Source: Carya illinoinensis
Taxonomy: Eukaryota > Streptophyta > Magnoliopsida > Fagales > Juglandaceae
Assembly (NCBI RefSeq): GCF_018687715.1
Contig: NC_056752.1
Location: forward strand, 3,100,001 to 3,164,000
Direction: 5' to 3'
DNA: 64,000 bases
This document shows, piece by piece, positions 23,396-36,110 of this stretch. The notes beneath the pieces are model-generated. The model was not told where the DNA came from. It made no database searches and worked only from the letters and a program-made list of their open reading frames with translations. How positions within the stretch are numbered: the first letter of the stretch is position 1; the number at the start of each line of letters is the position of its first letter. A program made the translations under genes and the position numbers.

Positions 23396-26300
23396 TTGTC
23401 ATTTACCGTACGATTACTTCACATAAAATCAATGTGCCGATTATCAATTAAGGCTGTCAATATGTTACTCAAGTTGTTTAAGGAGGCACTGTCATCAGAT
23501 AATATACTTCCTCGTAACTTCTATGAAGCAAAAAAATTGAAACGAGGACTTGGATTTGATTACAACGTAATACATGCATGTAAGAATGACTGCATATTAT
23601 TTTGGCAAGAGAATGAGCAGTTGAACAAATGTCCCATATACCACGAATCAAGATGGACATGTGACAAACAAAATGTGCCACAAAAGGTAGTATGCCACTT
23701 TCCATTGACACCTAGATTACAACGATTATATATGTCACGTGCAACGGCTGCAGACATGATATGGCACTCATCAGCCAGAGTTAGAAACGATGATATTTTA
23801 TCACATCCTGCTGACTCCCAGGTGTGGAAGGAATTTGATAAGGAACACACATGGTTTGCAGAAGAACTACGTAATGTGAGACTTGGGTTGGCAACAAATG
23901 GATTTAATCTGTTTGGGAACATGAATACTAGTCACAGTACTTGGCCAGTTGTACTTATGCCGTATAATCTACCACCGTGGAAGTGTATGAAAGATCCATA
24001 TTTCATGATGAGTTTGCTCATTCCAAGTCCGAGATCACCGGGAAATGATATAGACATACACTTACATCTATTGATTGCATAATTGAAAGATTTGTGGGAG
24101 AATAGAGTTGTCACATTTGATTCATCAACAGACAAGTCGTTCAAGATGCATGCTGCCGTTTTATGCACAATAAATGATTTTCCAGTTTATGGAAACTTGT
24201 CAAGTTGGAGTACTAAGGGGAAAATGACATGTCCAACTTGTAACAAACATACTAAATCTAAATGGCTCACTTACGTGAGGAAATTATGTTTCATGGGTCA
24301 TTGTCGATTTTTACCTGGTGATCATAGATGGCGGAGAAATTCACAAATGTTTGATGGTACTGTTGAATGGGGCCAACCTCCACCATATTTGTCTGGTGAA
24401 GATTTACTTGCACAATTTGTAGATGTTGGTTGTAATGAATTTGGTAAAAAACAACGAAAGAGAAAACGAGCTACATCTGAGTTGAATTGGACTAAGAAGA
24501 GTATATTTTTCGATCTTCCATACTGGTCAAAATTAAAATTACGGCACAGTCTTGATGTTATGCATATTGAAAAAAATATATGCGAATCCGTATTGGGAAC
24601 ATTGATGTCAATTGAAGGAAAAATGAAGGATACATTAAACTCAATGAAGGATTTGAAGCGGTTGGGAATAAGACCGCTAATCTAGTTGCAAGAAAATGGT
24701 TCGTCCGTTTACATGCCGATTGGGTGGTATACATTGTTAAGGAATGAAATGGCTACTTTTTGTGAGTGGATAATGAAAATTAAATTACTGGATGGTTATG
24801 CCTCAAATTTGACAAGGTGTGTGCGAACAAATGACTGGAAAATAAATGGGTTAAAAAGTCATGATTGTCATGTCCTTTTGCAGCGTATCTTGCCTATTGG
24901 TATCCGTGGGTACTTGACTAGAGACGTGCGCGTGGCTTTGACTGAGTTGGGTTTATTTTTCAAAGACTTATGTGCACGGACATTAAATGTAGAAGCTTTG
25001 GATCGAATGGAAAGAGAAATTCCCATAATATTGTGTAAGCTAAAAAGTATTTACCCACCGTCATTTTTCGATGTCATGGTTCACCTAGCCGTCTATTTGC
25101 CACGTGAGGCTCGACTTGCAGGACCAGTTCAGTATAGATGGATGTATCCCATTGAACGATTTCTTGGGAAGTTGAAATGAACAGTTGGTAACAAGGATCG
25201 CCCAGAAGGATCAATTGCAGAAGCATATATTGATGATGAGTGGCATACCTTCTGTTCCAAATATTTCCATGGAGTTGACACTAGGTTTGATCGGTCAGAA
25301 AGAAACTTTGACGTTGACAGAGCAAGACAACGAAATGTGTTTTCCATATTTTCCCAACAAGTACGTCCACTTGGTGCAGTGCGTGGTTATGACTTATGTG
25401 GAAGAGAGTTTGAGAAAGCTCAGTGGTACGTGCTGAACAATTGCCCTGAGATAGAGAATTACTTGAAGTAAGTATTAATCTTTTCTTAATTTAGTATTCG
25501 CTCATTTACTTTCGCAAAATTCTAAGAATATAAAATACATGTGGTAATCATCAATTTCAGTGATCATATTAACATGCTCAAGGAATTAGGAGTAAATGAT
25601 ATAGACCAGAAACATGAAGATGAGTTTCCGAGATGGTTTGAACAACAGGTAATGACATTACATATGCGACACTCATTCAATACAAATAGAAAATATTGAT
25701 TGTTTTTTTATTGATATAATAGAAGCTTTACTTAATATGTAGGTTGTACAAATGCATGCCAATAATCCAAACAATATATCAGATGAACTGTATGCATTAG
25801 CTCGTGGCCCATCGAGACGAGCTACAAGATATTTTGCATGTATTTCTAGGGGTAGTAGGTATCACACAATAGATCGAGATCATTATAGGAAAACACAAAA
25901 TAGTGGTGTCCTAGTTGAGGGAAGTCATGATGGAAAAAATATTGATTTCTATGGAGTGATTGTTGATATAATTGGAATGAAATATTTGGGGGAGCTTGCA
26001 GTGTATCTGTTTAAGTGTGATTGGTGGGATTTAAGCAATCCTCAAACTGGAGTCCGTGATAATGAATATTTTTTGAGTATTAATACATCAAGAAAATGGT
26101 ACAAGGATGATCCATTTATTTTAGCTTATCAAGCATCTCAAGTATTCTACTTAGATGACCCGAAGTTAGGAAATCAATGGCGAGTAGTACAAAAATATTC
26201 TCCAAGAAATATATATGATGTTATCCCTCAGGCAGAAGGGCGAGATGAAGAAGAAGATGATGCCTCTACTCAAGAAGCATACTAAGAGAGTCCGCCTGTC

Positions 26301-26468
26301 TTTAATTTGTTTATAGATTTGAGCCAGTATAAGATGATTCCATTGAATAGAGAAGATATTGAGGCTAAAATTGTTGATGCGACACTTGAGCAAAATATTG
26401 ATTCATCTGAAGTATCTACAGAAGATGAGACTGAATTGTCAAATGATACTGATACAGATAGTGATTGA
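23396..26468 (+). pseudogene. TNP2-type CACTA transposase, four in-frame stops
   Basis: The main transposase of the element. In order: an N-terminal region (NVIHACKNDCILFWQENEQL), the Transposase_21 domain (SPGNDIDIHLH, KMTCPTCNKHTKSKWL, FLPGDHRWRRN, LKLRHSLDVMHIEKNICESV), a DUF4218-like region (KSHDCHVLLQRILPIGIRGY, YRWMYPIERFLGKLK) and a DUF4216-like region (FYGVIVDIIGMKYLGEL, QVFYLDDPKLGNQWRVVQK). Two introns are clear: 25468-25560 and 25649-25742. Nonsense codons at 24080-24082, 24683-24685, 25178-25180 (TGA where the family has Arg in GKLKRTVGN) and 26283-26285 break an otherwise continuous frame. The 5' coding end is uncertain; an earlier exon near 23350-23392 (MSHNVSYIQDAEDT, then gtaagt) is possible. 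No functional transposase could be made without read-through. Confidence 0.88.
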
Positions 26469-26542
26469 CGAATTATATTTTCACATTACGTGATGATGAA
26501 CACTATTTTACTTAATGAATATTGTATCAGTTTTTTGAAATT

Positions 26543-28042
26543 ATGCCTCCGAAGAGAAAGGAAGTTCGCAACCCATCTCCACCTGTTCCTAGCTCTCCTT
26601 CAGACTCACCATTAGAGATTGATTCTACAAAACAAGGTAAAATTCTAATAGTCATAAAATTTATTAATTAAGATTATAATAGAAAATTGATTATAATGTT
26701 ATATATCATGATGACTTCACAATACAATCTCGTCAAGGTCGAAACACTACGAAAGGCGTGACGTTAGAAAAATATCGTAAGGTGGGTAAAATCAAAGTTA
26801 ACATTCTTGATGAACATATCGGAGGCGAAGGACAACCAGCAGCTTGGCTTGCATCGCATGTGGGTGCTCTTACACGAACTTATACACCTTTGACAACAAG
26901 TTCATGGAAGAAAATCCCCCAAGATGTTAAGGACCTTATCAAGAATCGTTGTTTGGTAATGTTTAATAAACGAAATTTAATTGGACTTATGATTTTATTT
27001 TACTTTAAAGTTAGAATATTATAAATGATAATATCTTTGTCTAAATTTTTTTCTGTAAGGATGATTTCGAATTAAATTTTGGTCGGAGAAAGGAACGTAA
27101 AACTGTGGAAGAGCTTATGAGTAATGCATTCCGCAAGTATAAGGCGAGGTGTCATGAGCATTATAATAAGTTTGAGAATAGTGAAGAAGCACGCCAACAT
27201 CCTTGTCAAGATGTGTAACCTTCTGATTGGGAAAAATTTTGTGACATGTTTGAGAATCTATCATATAAAGTATAATTAATTTAATTATTTTAGTCGTCCT
27301 ATTTTTAATTTCGCTTTCTAATATTTTCAATTCTTATGTAGGAGCGAAGTTCTATAAACAAAACAAATATATCAAAATTGAAGATTACTCATCATGCAGG
27401 CTCAAGATCTTTTCACCGCCTCTCTAAGAAATTGGTATTGCTATTCTTTTAGTTATATATAGTTAACTGAATATATGAATTATAATAACTTTATATCTTA
27501 ACAAATTTTTATTATAGCAAGATTCAAATGCCAATTATGATCTAATAAAATTATATGCTGCATCACATACTAATCGTAAGGGAGAGTGGAGTCATCCTGA
27601 TGCCGTGAAAATTATGTAAGTATTATAATTTATTTTAAATACATATATTTGAATATTTATGATGATATTAACTCTTTATCTTATGTGTAAGATAAAATGG
27701 TTGCCCTGCGTGCTGAATCTGTGTCAGATCAAAATTCCTCAAATAATGATGTTGAGATTTTTACACAAGTTCTGGGTGAACGTTCAGGATATTTGAGGGG
27801 TTTGGATCGCTGTGTAAAACCTTCTCCCTCTTCCTCTTCTTCCGGGTCTGCCTCTACAAGGCAAGAAAATGCGAATCGCAGAATTGAAGAATTGGTTGCA
27901 AAACAACAAGAGTTAGAGGCTCAATTGGCGAGACATGGAGATGCGCCTCAAACAACATGAAGAAGAACAAGCAGAGTTCAGGAGAGATATTCGACTCCAA
28001 ATGCAACAGCTTATGCAACAATACAGGCCTCCAACCAACTGA
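26543..28042 (+). pseudogene. Transposase_24-type second gene of the CACTA element
   Basis: Six exons can be traced: 26543-26636 (MPPKRKEVRNPSPPVPSS), 26738-26955 (KYRKVGKIKVNILDEHIGGE, TSSWKKIPQDVKDLIKN), 27060-27269 (RRKERKTVEELMSNAFRKYK, DWEKFCDMFENLSYK), 27342-27434, 27518-27615 (GEWSHPDAVKIM) and about 27692-28042. The layout matches the plant Transposase_24/En-Spm family that accompanies TNP2 genes and is thought to bind subterminal repeats. Lesions are a TAA at 27216-27218, an apparent lost base at the last splice acceptor and a frameshift near 27930. After that shift the family C-terminus resumes (MRLKQHEEEQAEFRRDIRLQ) as a glutamine-rich coiled coil. It lies 75 bp after TNP2. Confidence 0.75.
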
Positions 28043-28224
28043 TGGTTTTTTACGTCTAGCTTATGACATTATCTAATTATGTATGAACAATGCTAGTCTC
28101 ATGGTTATTTATTTCTTCACACTTATTATAAAACTTTTGTGAGTAATTAAACAATTCCTAATTTATGTTTTTCAAATAATATGGATGTCTATTTAGTTTT
28201 TTTATAATTATTGATTTTAATAAA

Positions 28225-28600
28225 AATAATATCCGTTCGAATGATCGTGTCACGTTCAAACATTAATGGGCAGGTCGTTCAAACGATAATGTACTGTTCA
28301 AACATTAATGAGCAAACCGTTCGAATGATATCAGATGCTCAAAAAAAGGTTCAAACGCAGGTCATTACCATAGCGTTCGAACATTGATCAGCACCGTTCG
28401 ATCTCTTATACCGTTCAATCTGTTCATTTAACGTTCGAACGTAATTCTATTGATCGTTTGAACGTATCTTGATAACCGTTCAAAAGATACATTAACGTTC
28501 GAACGGAAACTGAGAAGCATTCGAACGCCATTTTGGAACGAATTTTAACCGTGACAAAAAATTTCATCGTTCGAACGGTATCGAACGGTCAATTTCAAAA
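28225..28600. repeat. CACTA 3' subterminal repeat cluster
   Basis: About fifteen degenerate copies of the (a)ccgttcgaacg(t) motif in direct and inverted orientation, for example 'taacgttcgaacggaaac' and 'catcgttcgaacggtatc'. It mirrors the 5' cluster and lies about 180 bp from the right end. Confidence 0.75.
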
Positions 28601-28918
28601 TCGTTCCAAAAGATATATTTTGGGATGAAATTGTGATTTTCGTCCCAATATATCTTCTGGGACAGTGATGTTGGGACGACCTTGGGATGAAATTTTTTCG
28701 TTTTAAAAAATATTTTGGAACGAAATCGATATATTTTGGGATGAAAATTTTCATCGCAAAAAATATTTTTTGTTGTAGTGATAATTGTGCGACACGTACT
28801 CCACAATTGATATAGCATTACTCTAACGGCAACATACCATCCCAAAACGGAAAGACCACGTACATAACAAAAAAAATGGATAAAAGAATTAATACGCTAG
28901 ACTATGAAAAATCATTAA

Positions 28919-29136
28919 GTTCTGCTTGGTACTGAGAATTCTCAGATGAGAATTTTAAGTTTTAAGATTAATTATTAAAATATTATATTTTAATATTATT
29001 ATTATTTTAGGATTTGAAAAAGTAGGAAAAAAGTTAAATTATTTATTATATTTTGTATGGAGATTTGGAAAAGTTGTAATGATGATATGAGAATTTTATA
29101 TTTAAGATAAAAATTTTGTGTGACCAAACAATACTT
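28919..29136. mobile_element. Tourist-like MITE, present in block B but absent from block A
   Basis: Bounded by TAA on both sides (28916-28918 and 29137-29139). The ends are gttctgcttggt and, in reverse complement, aagtattgtttggt. Block A reads straight through at about 9491 ('atcattaagtactcttg'), so the element inserted after the duplication. Confidence 0.75.
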
Positions 29137-30187
29137 TAAATATTCTTGAAGTATAAATAACGTGATATTCACGTCTTATCCCAATATGTTGTATGGGTTT
29201 AATTTACACAGCATTTTATGATAGGATGAAAGTACAGCCACATATCCGTACTAAAAAACTATCTAATAATTACTCATAGACTATATGATATACGCATGAG
29301 ATGGTCATTCTCTTGTAATTAATCCTCAGTCTGACTATACAATTGAAGCTTGAATGGTGTGTTGAAAGTGCTATCTAGATCTAACGTGTTCTTCTCAGGT
29401 TCCAAACTAATTGGGTCCAAACATGGGCTTTTATGATCAGTTTATTATCGATCAGGACCCACATAGATGTTCAGGTTGGCCCGTATGATCCGGGCTCATG
29501 GATACCTAATCCAGATCTGAAATCCTTGTCCCAATCTTTATTTACTAGAAATAATATTAGGCTATTAGCACATAAAACAAAAGTTGCTTCTTAATTTCAC
29601 ATTATAAATTATGAATCGAAGTCTTGTTTTTTTTTTTTTTTTTAACGGTACTAATCCTGCCTAATTAATTTTATAATCTATGCCAAAGAGCTTGGAATCC
29701 AAATCCACTGGATCAGTTTGCTGAAATCTTCTATATGGCCGAATATCCAAATTAATATATATATATATATATATATATTATAGACTATTAAATATAACAT
29801 TAATCATCGGGGAATCTTAATTAAATGTTGTTGTGCAAATCTAATGTTGATTATAAATCAAAATATTATACTCTTCTAGGTTGTTATATGTTTATGACTT
29901 TGATCGAGACCAAAAATGTTTGTTTTGTAAATATTTAGTATCCAAAATATCACCTCGATGACAAGTTACGTATCGTCCTGCGTCCTACATCCTATATCAT
30001 ACAACGAATTATAAGTATAAATATTATTTCAAAATTATAAGGTACATTAGGCAAATTGCTATTCAAGCTCTATAACCATGCATATATATATATATGAAGT
30101 ATTAGAATATTCTAATTCAAAGATGACCTTTAATGATCAAAAGAAATTATGTGCAACCGAAGAAATAAAAAATAAAAAAAGAGAAAA

Positions 30188-30219
<32 letters not shown>

Positions 30220-30223
30220 GGGG
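30188..30223 (+). repeat. Homopolymer G tract with one T
   Basis: 31 G, one T, then 4 G, at the position paralogous to the 27-G tract at 11355. Confidence 0.9.
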
Positions 30224-31069
30224 AATCCAGTCAATTAGCCACTACATATGACTTTTGCTGAGATTTTATAATTAATTATAAACAAAAGCTTTATGAGTTA
30301 TTAATTATAAAGAGACCACTTGCGGATCCTTTTTTAGATTTCATAAAGGACCATCCATTAGTTGTGATATCGTTAATGGACAGTCCTTTTTAATTAAGAT
30401 TTCATAAAGGACTATCCACTATGACTTCTGCTAATCGCTTTTTCTTTCATTTGCTAGCTGTTAAGTTGCATAGATAATTTGCTAGCTGCTAATCGCTTTT
30501 TCTTTCATTGTCCTTTTGGATTTATTTCTTTTTAGAAGCTCGATCGACTTGAAATATTATCAAGTACTAGTCAAGATCATCAACAAATCAAAGTGGGTTG
30601 GTTGCTTGTCACTGATCATGATGATCTAGTAGATCAAAAAGAAGGGATTTGTATATTTTCTCATTTAACTTGGCTCATTTTTTCCACGTTGTCTCTCTTT
30701 AATTTATTTAGTTTGATCGGAGAAGAAAAATATTTGAGACAGATTCTTTTTCTGTGGAGGAATTAATGCATGATATCTAATTAACCCTGATGATGCTCGC
30801 GATCGATCAATCGTTTCAGTTTGTGAGTTTTATAAAATAATTTTAAATTTAATTATTAATCAGTATTATTCAGAATCTTATCTGTGTTTTGAAAAAATCT
30901 CGTATTTTTTCTGTGAATTATCTGTTAAAACTAGCCTGCAGTATAATTATTATTCTGTCTGACATCAGATCAATTTCCACAAGTTACCACGTACGTGTAG
31001 TGGCAAAGTGCAGCCCTTTGTGCTAATTGATGATGTCAGGTGTCAATATATAAAAGAAAATTAAAAAAT

Positions 31070-31720
31070 AAAAATGCAAGACCAAGAATAGCATAATTAG
31101 CTAAATTTCATTAAAAACCCAACAAATTAACGAAAGCCACAAATTACAACGCCTTATTGTCTGTATGGACACTTGTCCAAAGTTACAACATAACTAAATA
31201 GAGCGAAAACTAGAAAAATACAAGTTTTTGATTTTTGGACAAGAAACAAGCTGGAAGAAAATTCAACCCTAGCTAGCTACAACCTTAAATTCTTAATTGG
31301 CAATTGAAGCACAACACCATTATTAATGATACATCTAAACACAGATAATGAAGTCATTTCCTGCACATGCAATGATCAATGAGAACATATATATATATAT
31401 ATATATCTATATATATATATATATATGCATGCATGGTGCATGCAACATATATACATGCAAGAAGCTAGCCCAGGGATGAATGGGATGCCCAATACTAGGG
31501 CTGTGATTTGGAGTTGTTGGCCTGAAGTCAGTGATCATGGCATGAGCTGGAGGCGGCGGGGGAGGTGCCACACCTTCGTTAGCTGGTGCTGTAGGAGGAG
31601 ACAATAATATGGCTTCATGACTAATTGCGTCGCTCATGGCCATCATGTCATGATGATCATCACAGAACTTACCTCTGTGCTTATTAGTTTCCTTTTCATG
31701 GATTTTGTTATGAGTAACCT
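31070..31720 (-). repeat. Partial tandem duplication of the CEP 3' half
   Basis: Sequence from 'agaatagcataattagctaa' at 31086 through the CEP linker parallels 31793 onward, including 'gctgatcgatgatgtcgggtgtcaat' at 31726, whose counterpart is at 31021. This unit carries a CEP 3' half without its own signal-peptide exon; the neighbouring unit carries the 5' half. Confidence 0.65.
31407..31646 (-). pseudogene. CEP copy with intact hormone core but no signal peptide
   Basis: From the first methionine (31646) the frame gives MMAMSDAISHEAILLSPPTA, a proline-rich linker and then DFRPTTPNHSPSIGHPIHP, a full CEP core (Asn and Ser replace the two glycines of PGHSPG). The frame extends upstream of the methionines to a stop near 31757 without any hydrophobic segment. 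The linker LSPPTAPA-EG-APP matches the core-less genes at 15489 and 31950. The 5' half was probably lost in the partial tandem duplication. Without a signal peptide, the product could not enter the secretory pathway needed to mature a CEP. The C-terminal tail after the core is former 3' UTR read as coding. Confidence 0.75.
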
Positions 31721-31949
31721 TTTGTGCTGATCGATGATGTCGGGTGTCAATAAAAGAAAATTAAGGTTTTAAAAAAAAGAAGGCAAGAAGAATAGCATAA
31801 TTAGCTAAATTTCATTGAAAACCCAATAAATTGGCGAAAAGCCACAAATTACACTGCCTTATACATGGAAAATTGAACCCTAGCTAGCTACAACGTACCG
31901 TAAAGATAGATTTAATTTGCAAATTGAAGCACAATATGTATCACCATTA

Positions 31950-32282
31950 TTAATGATACATATAAACACAGATAATGAAGTCATTTCCTGCATATGCAAT
32001 GATCAATGAGAACATATATCCATGCATAATGCATGCAACATATATAAATACAAGAAGATTAAGAAATACGCCTAATGAATGGAATGGCCGGACACCAAGG
32101 ATGGCATGAGCAGGAGGCAGCGGGGGAGGTGCCACACCTTCGTCAGCTAGTGCTGTAGAAGGAGACAGTACTTTGTTATTTTCACATATAAGCAAACGCC
32201 TTTTCTCAATGAACTTAGTTTCTTGGGAGAAAATCAAAACAAAGAAAAGATAGGCAAAGATTAAAATTTTGCTCTAGGCCAT
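31950..32282 (-). pseudogene. CEP-family copy with core deletion and stop at codon 3
   Basis: Paralogue of 15489-15809. From the ATG at 32282 it reads M-A-stop: TAG at 32274-32276 replaces the Gln codon of MAQNK. It then continues in frame through the same signal peptide (SKILIFAYLFFVLIFSQ), junction FIEKRRL and linker LSPSTALADEGVAPP. It shares the in-frame loss of the hormone core (GVRP directly followed by FHS), so the deletion occurred before the two copies separated. A downstream methionine (32237) would lack the signal peptide. Confidence 0.82.
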
Positions 32283-32465
32283 GGATCTGGATGAGAGATT
32301 GAAAGACAATTGGTTATACGAGGAGAGAGCGAGAGAGATCGAGAGAACCAAATCAGCTAATTAAACAAGCTGGTAGTTGCCTAGAGACTGGAGTTATATC
32401 TGCCAAGCAAGTTTCCAAGAAACTTAAATCAACCTCAGCATATAAATTGCCTTAAGCCTCTGGGA

Positions 32466-32473
32466 TATTTATA
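32466..32473 (-). promoter_or_regulatory. TATA box of the core-less CEP pseudogene
   Basis: TATAAATA on the minus strand, 184 bp upstream of the ATG at 32282, the same spacing as in the paralogue at 15993-16001. Confidence 0.55.
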
Positions 32474-32781
32474 GGGTTTAAAGGAGAGATCTAGAGATAA
32501 TGGAATAAGTGGAACGTCCATGCATGTGCCAACGCAACAACAAGAACCTACAGTAGGGAAGATGATTCAATTTCCACTATATATATAATATAATATGATG
32601 CTTTGTCTAATTAACGACAAGTGGTTTGCCAACACCGACACCGTCCATATATTTTGTATGGCATTGAAAATTATAAAGAAGCCTGTAAAAAGGGCTTCAG
32701 CGTATTGGTTGATTCCTGGAACCTGGAAAGAGTGCTAATTAATCCTCCACCTGATCTGAGAGATATTTAATATATTATATA

Positions 32782-33869
<1,088 letters not shown>

Positions 33870-34080
33870 CTTATATATGCTACTGTAGAGAACAAATAGA
33901 ATTTGATTATATTGAGCTAGCTAGGCTGTAGTGCACAAGCAACGTGATCTTTATTGCTTATATAGTTTAATAAAATGCAACAGGCCGCTACCTTGCTATA
34001 ACGCGCAACGACGTATTTTGATGGTGACTGATGCGGTGGAAAGAGAGATAGAATTTCTATGATATATTTTGAGACTTTTG

Positions 34081-34243
34081 TTACGTATAAATATAATCGC
34101 GTATTAATTTACGTATTAATATTAATTTTTTTATATTTAAAATTTAAATTAATATTATTTTTAATAAAATATACTTTTTGACCAATCATATAAAATTAAT
34201 ATACATATTAATATATAGTTATGCTTATAATTAGATTTTTCCT
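34081..34243. repeat. MITE family II, copy 1
   Basis: Starts ttacgtataaatataatcgc and ends in the imperfect reverse complement ('ttatgcttataattaga'). The same element occurs at 37149-37312. It is absent from the corresponding place in blocks A and B. Confidence 0.6.
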
Positions 34244-34973
34244 ATATAATATTACCTGCGTATATAATATTACTCAAGCTGACGGATAAGATTTGACCCA
34301 TTTTTCTACTTAATTATATATAAATATTTGTTCTAGAAGATTATCATGATCGTACAGAATCTCTACGGGATTATGCTCCTTGATAAATAATATTGTATAT
34401 TAGGTTTTTATTCAAGGTACTCATGACCTAACCCCGGCCCATAAAAAATTAAAAGAAAAAACACACCATGGCACTGCTGTGATTTCTACAATCTTATGGT
34501 GTGCTAATCTCACTTATATTGCATCTATCATTACTCACCTTGATTTGTCTCCCATCTTATTCTTATGAAATGATTGCTGCTGAGCTAAATTTGGAATCTT
34601 TCGGCCCATGACGTATGGGCTTTTTACGATAAGGCTAAAGATATATGAGCAATGGAGCTAAGAGTCATCCTCACTTTTATCAGAAATTTGGGTCAAAAGG
34701 TGGGCTTCCAGGTCCAGCGTAAAACTCTTTAATAACTAGAATTTAATCAAGAAATTTGGCTTATTTTCGCAGATGAAATCAAATTTAATTAAGATAAAAA
34801 TTAAAAAATTAAATAAAATATTTTTGAAAATTTTTTTTAATATTATTTTTATTTTAAGATTTGAAAAAATTTAAATTATTTATATTATTTTGTTTAGAAT
34901 TTGAAAAAATTATAATAAAGATATGAGATGAAATGAAAAGTTTTCTAAAAGTAAACAAGGTATAAAGAGTTAA

Positions 34974-35528
34974 GGTCTAGTTTGATTTCAAAAATATTTC
35001 AAATCGTCTTATTTCATCTCATCTCATATCAAATTTCATATACCATTCAAACTCAAAAAAATTTGAATTTTAAATTTTTAACTTTTTCATCTAATCTTTA
35101 TAATTTTTCCAAACTTCTAAAGAAAACACAACAAAAATTCAACTTTTTTAAATTTTAAAATAAAAAATTATATTAAAAATTAATATTATGCTACTTATCT
35201 TCTCCACACACCACATATTTTGTTTATTTTTTATTTTTTTTTAAATTTATTTTGGTTATATTCTTCTTAAACTAAATGAATTCTTCTACTTATCATTCAT
35301 ATACCACACATTTGATAAGAGAAAAAAATTAAAAAAAGTACAGTATGTAATGTGTGAGAATTATGGTGAATATAATTTTTCATTATATTATAATCCACTT
35401 TTAACTTTATAATTTTTTTATTCAATTTTTTCTCTCATTTTCAAAAATTTTATAAAAAATTTAACTCAAAATATTTTACTATTCACAAATTATCTCAGAC
35501 AAATTTTTCATCTCAATCAAAAGCCACC
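34974..35528. repeat. AT-rich Tourist-like MITE with a nested insertion
   Basis: Starts ggtctagtttgattt and ends 'caatcaaaagccacc', flanked by TTAA on both sides. The core matches the elements at 18475 and 28919. A second AT-rich segment (about 35175-35400, 'atgctacttatcttctccac') appears to be inserted inside it. Confidence 0.5.
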
Positions 35529-36110
35529 TTAAGAGTGCAAATCGTTGTGTGAGAAAAATAACGCTGCATGCACGCGAAAAGTGTCAATGAAAACAAGAAC
35601 CCAAAAGGGCCAAAAGTATCATCGATCGCGACCCACATAGATGTTCAGGCTGGACCGTCTGATCCAGCCTCATGGATACCCAATCCTGATCTGAAATCCT
35701 TGTCCCAATCTTTATTTACTGGAAATGATATTAGCAGTACATAAAACAAAAGTTGCTTCTTAATTTCACATTATAAAATATAAATCGAAGTCTTCTTAAT
35801 TTTATAATCAATGCCAAAGAGCTTGGAATCCGAATCCACTTCAGTTTGTTGCTGAAATCTTCAACATGGAATCTCCAAATTAATAATAGACTATTAAATA
35901 TAACATTAATCATCGAAGAATCTTAAATGTTGTTTTACAAATCTAATATTTACGTGTTCGGTCGAGACAAAAAATGTTTATTTTGTAAATATTTAGTATC
36001 CGAAATATCACCTCGACGACAAGTTATGTATCGTGCTACGTCCTACGATCCTATATCATTACATGAATGTGATGAAATGAATGTGTAGATGATGAGTAAT
36101 TCGGCTTTGA

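Larger units (their letters stand above)
19145..28780 (+). mobile_element. CACTA (En/Spm-type) DNA transposon, complete ends, 9,636 bp
   Basis: The left end is CACTACAACAAAAAT and the right end, read in reverse complement, CACTACAACAAAAAA. The 3-bp sequence ATA flanks both sides (19142-19144 and 28781-28783) as a target duplication. It encodes a TNP2-type transposase, a Transposase_24-type protein and an opposite-strand Transposase_32-type protein, all damaged. Dense palindromic CGTTCGAACG-type motifs occur near both ends and internally. The insertion site is a MITE inside duplicated block B; block A has the empty site near 9365. Ends and target duplication are intact, so the element could still move if transposase were supplied in trans; that is inference. 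Confidence 0.95.
19016..28822. repeat. MITE family I, copy 4, split by the CACTA element
   Basis: The left piece (19016-19144) and right piece (28781-28822) align with the uninterrupted copy at 9242-9395. The intervening 9,636 bp are the CACTA transposon. Confidence 0.65.
28781..30818. repeat. Segmental duplication block B, right part
   Basis: Continues block B after the CACTA element and matches 9368-11980 of block A. It lacks the paralogue of 10376-11245 (the join is at about 30068, 'tcaagctctataaccatgc') and carries an extra 218-bp MITE at 28919-29136. It ends at 'gctcgcgatcgatcaatcg', about 250 bp before the minus-strand CEP pair region. Confidence 0.8.
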
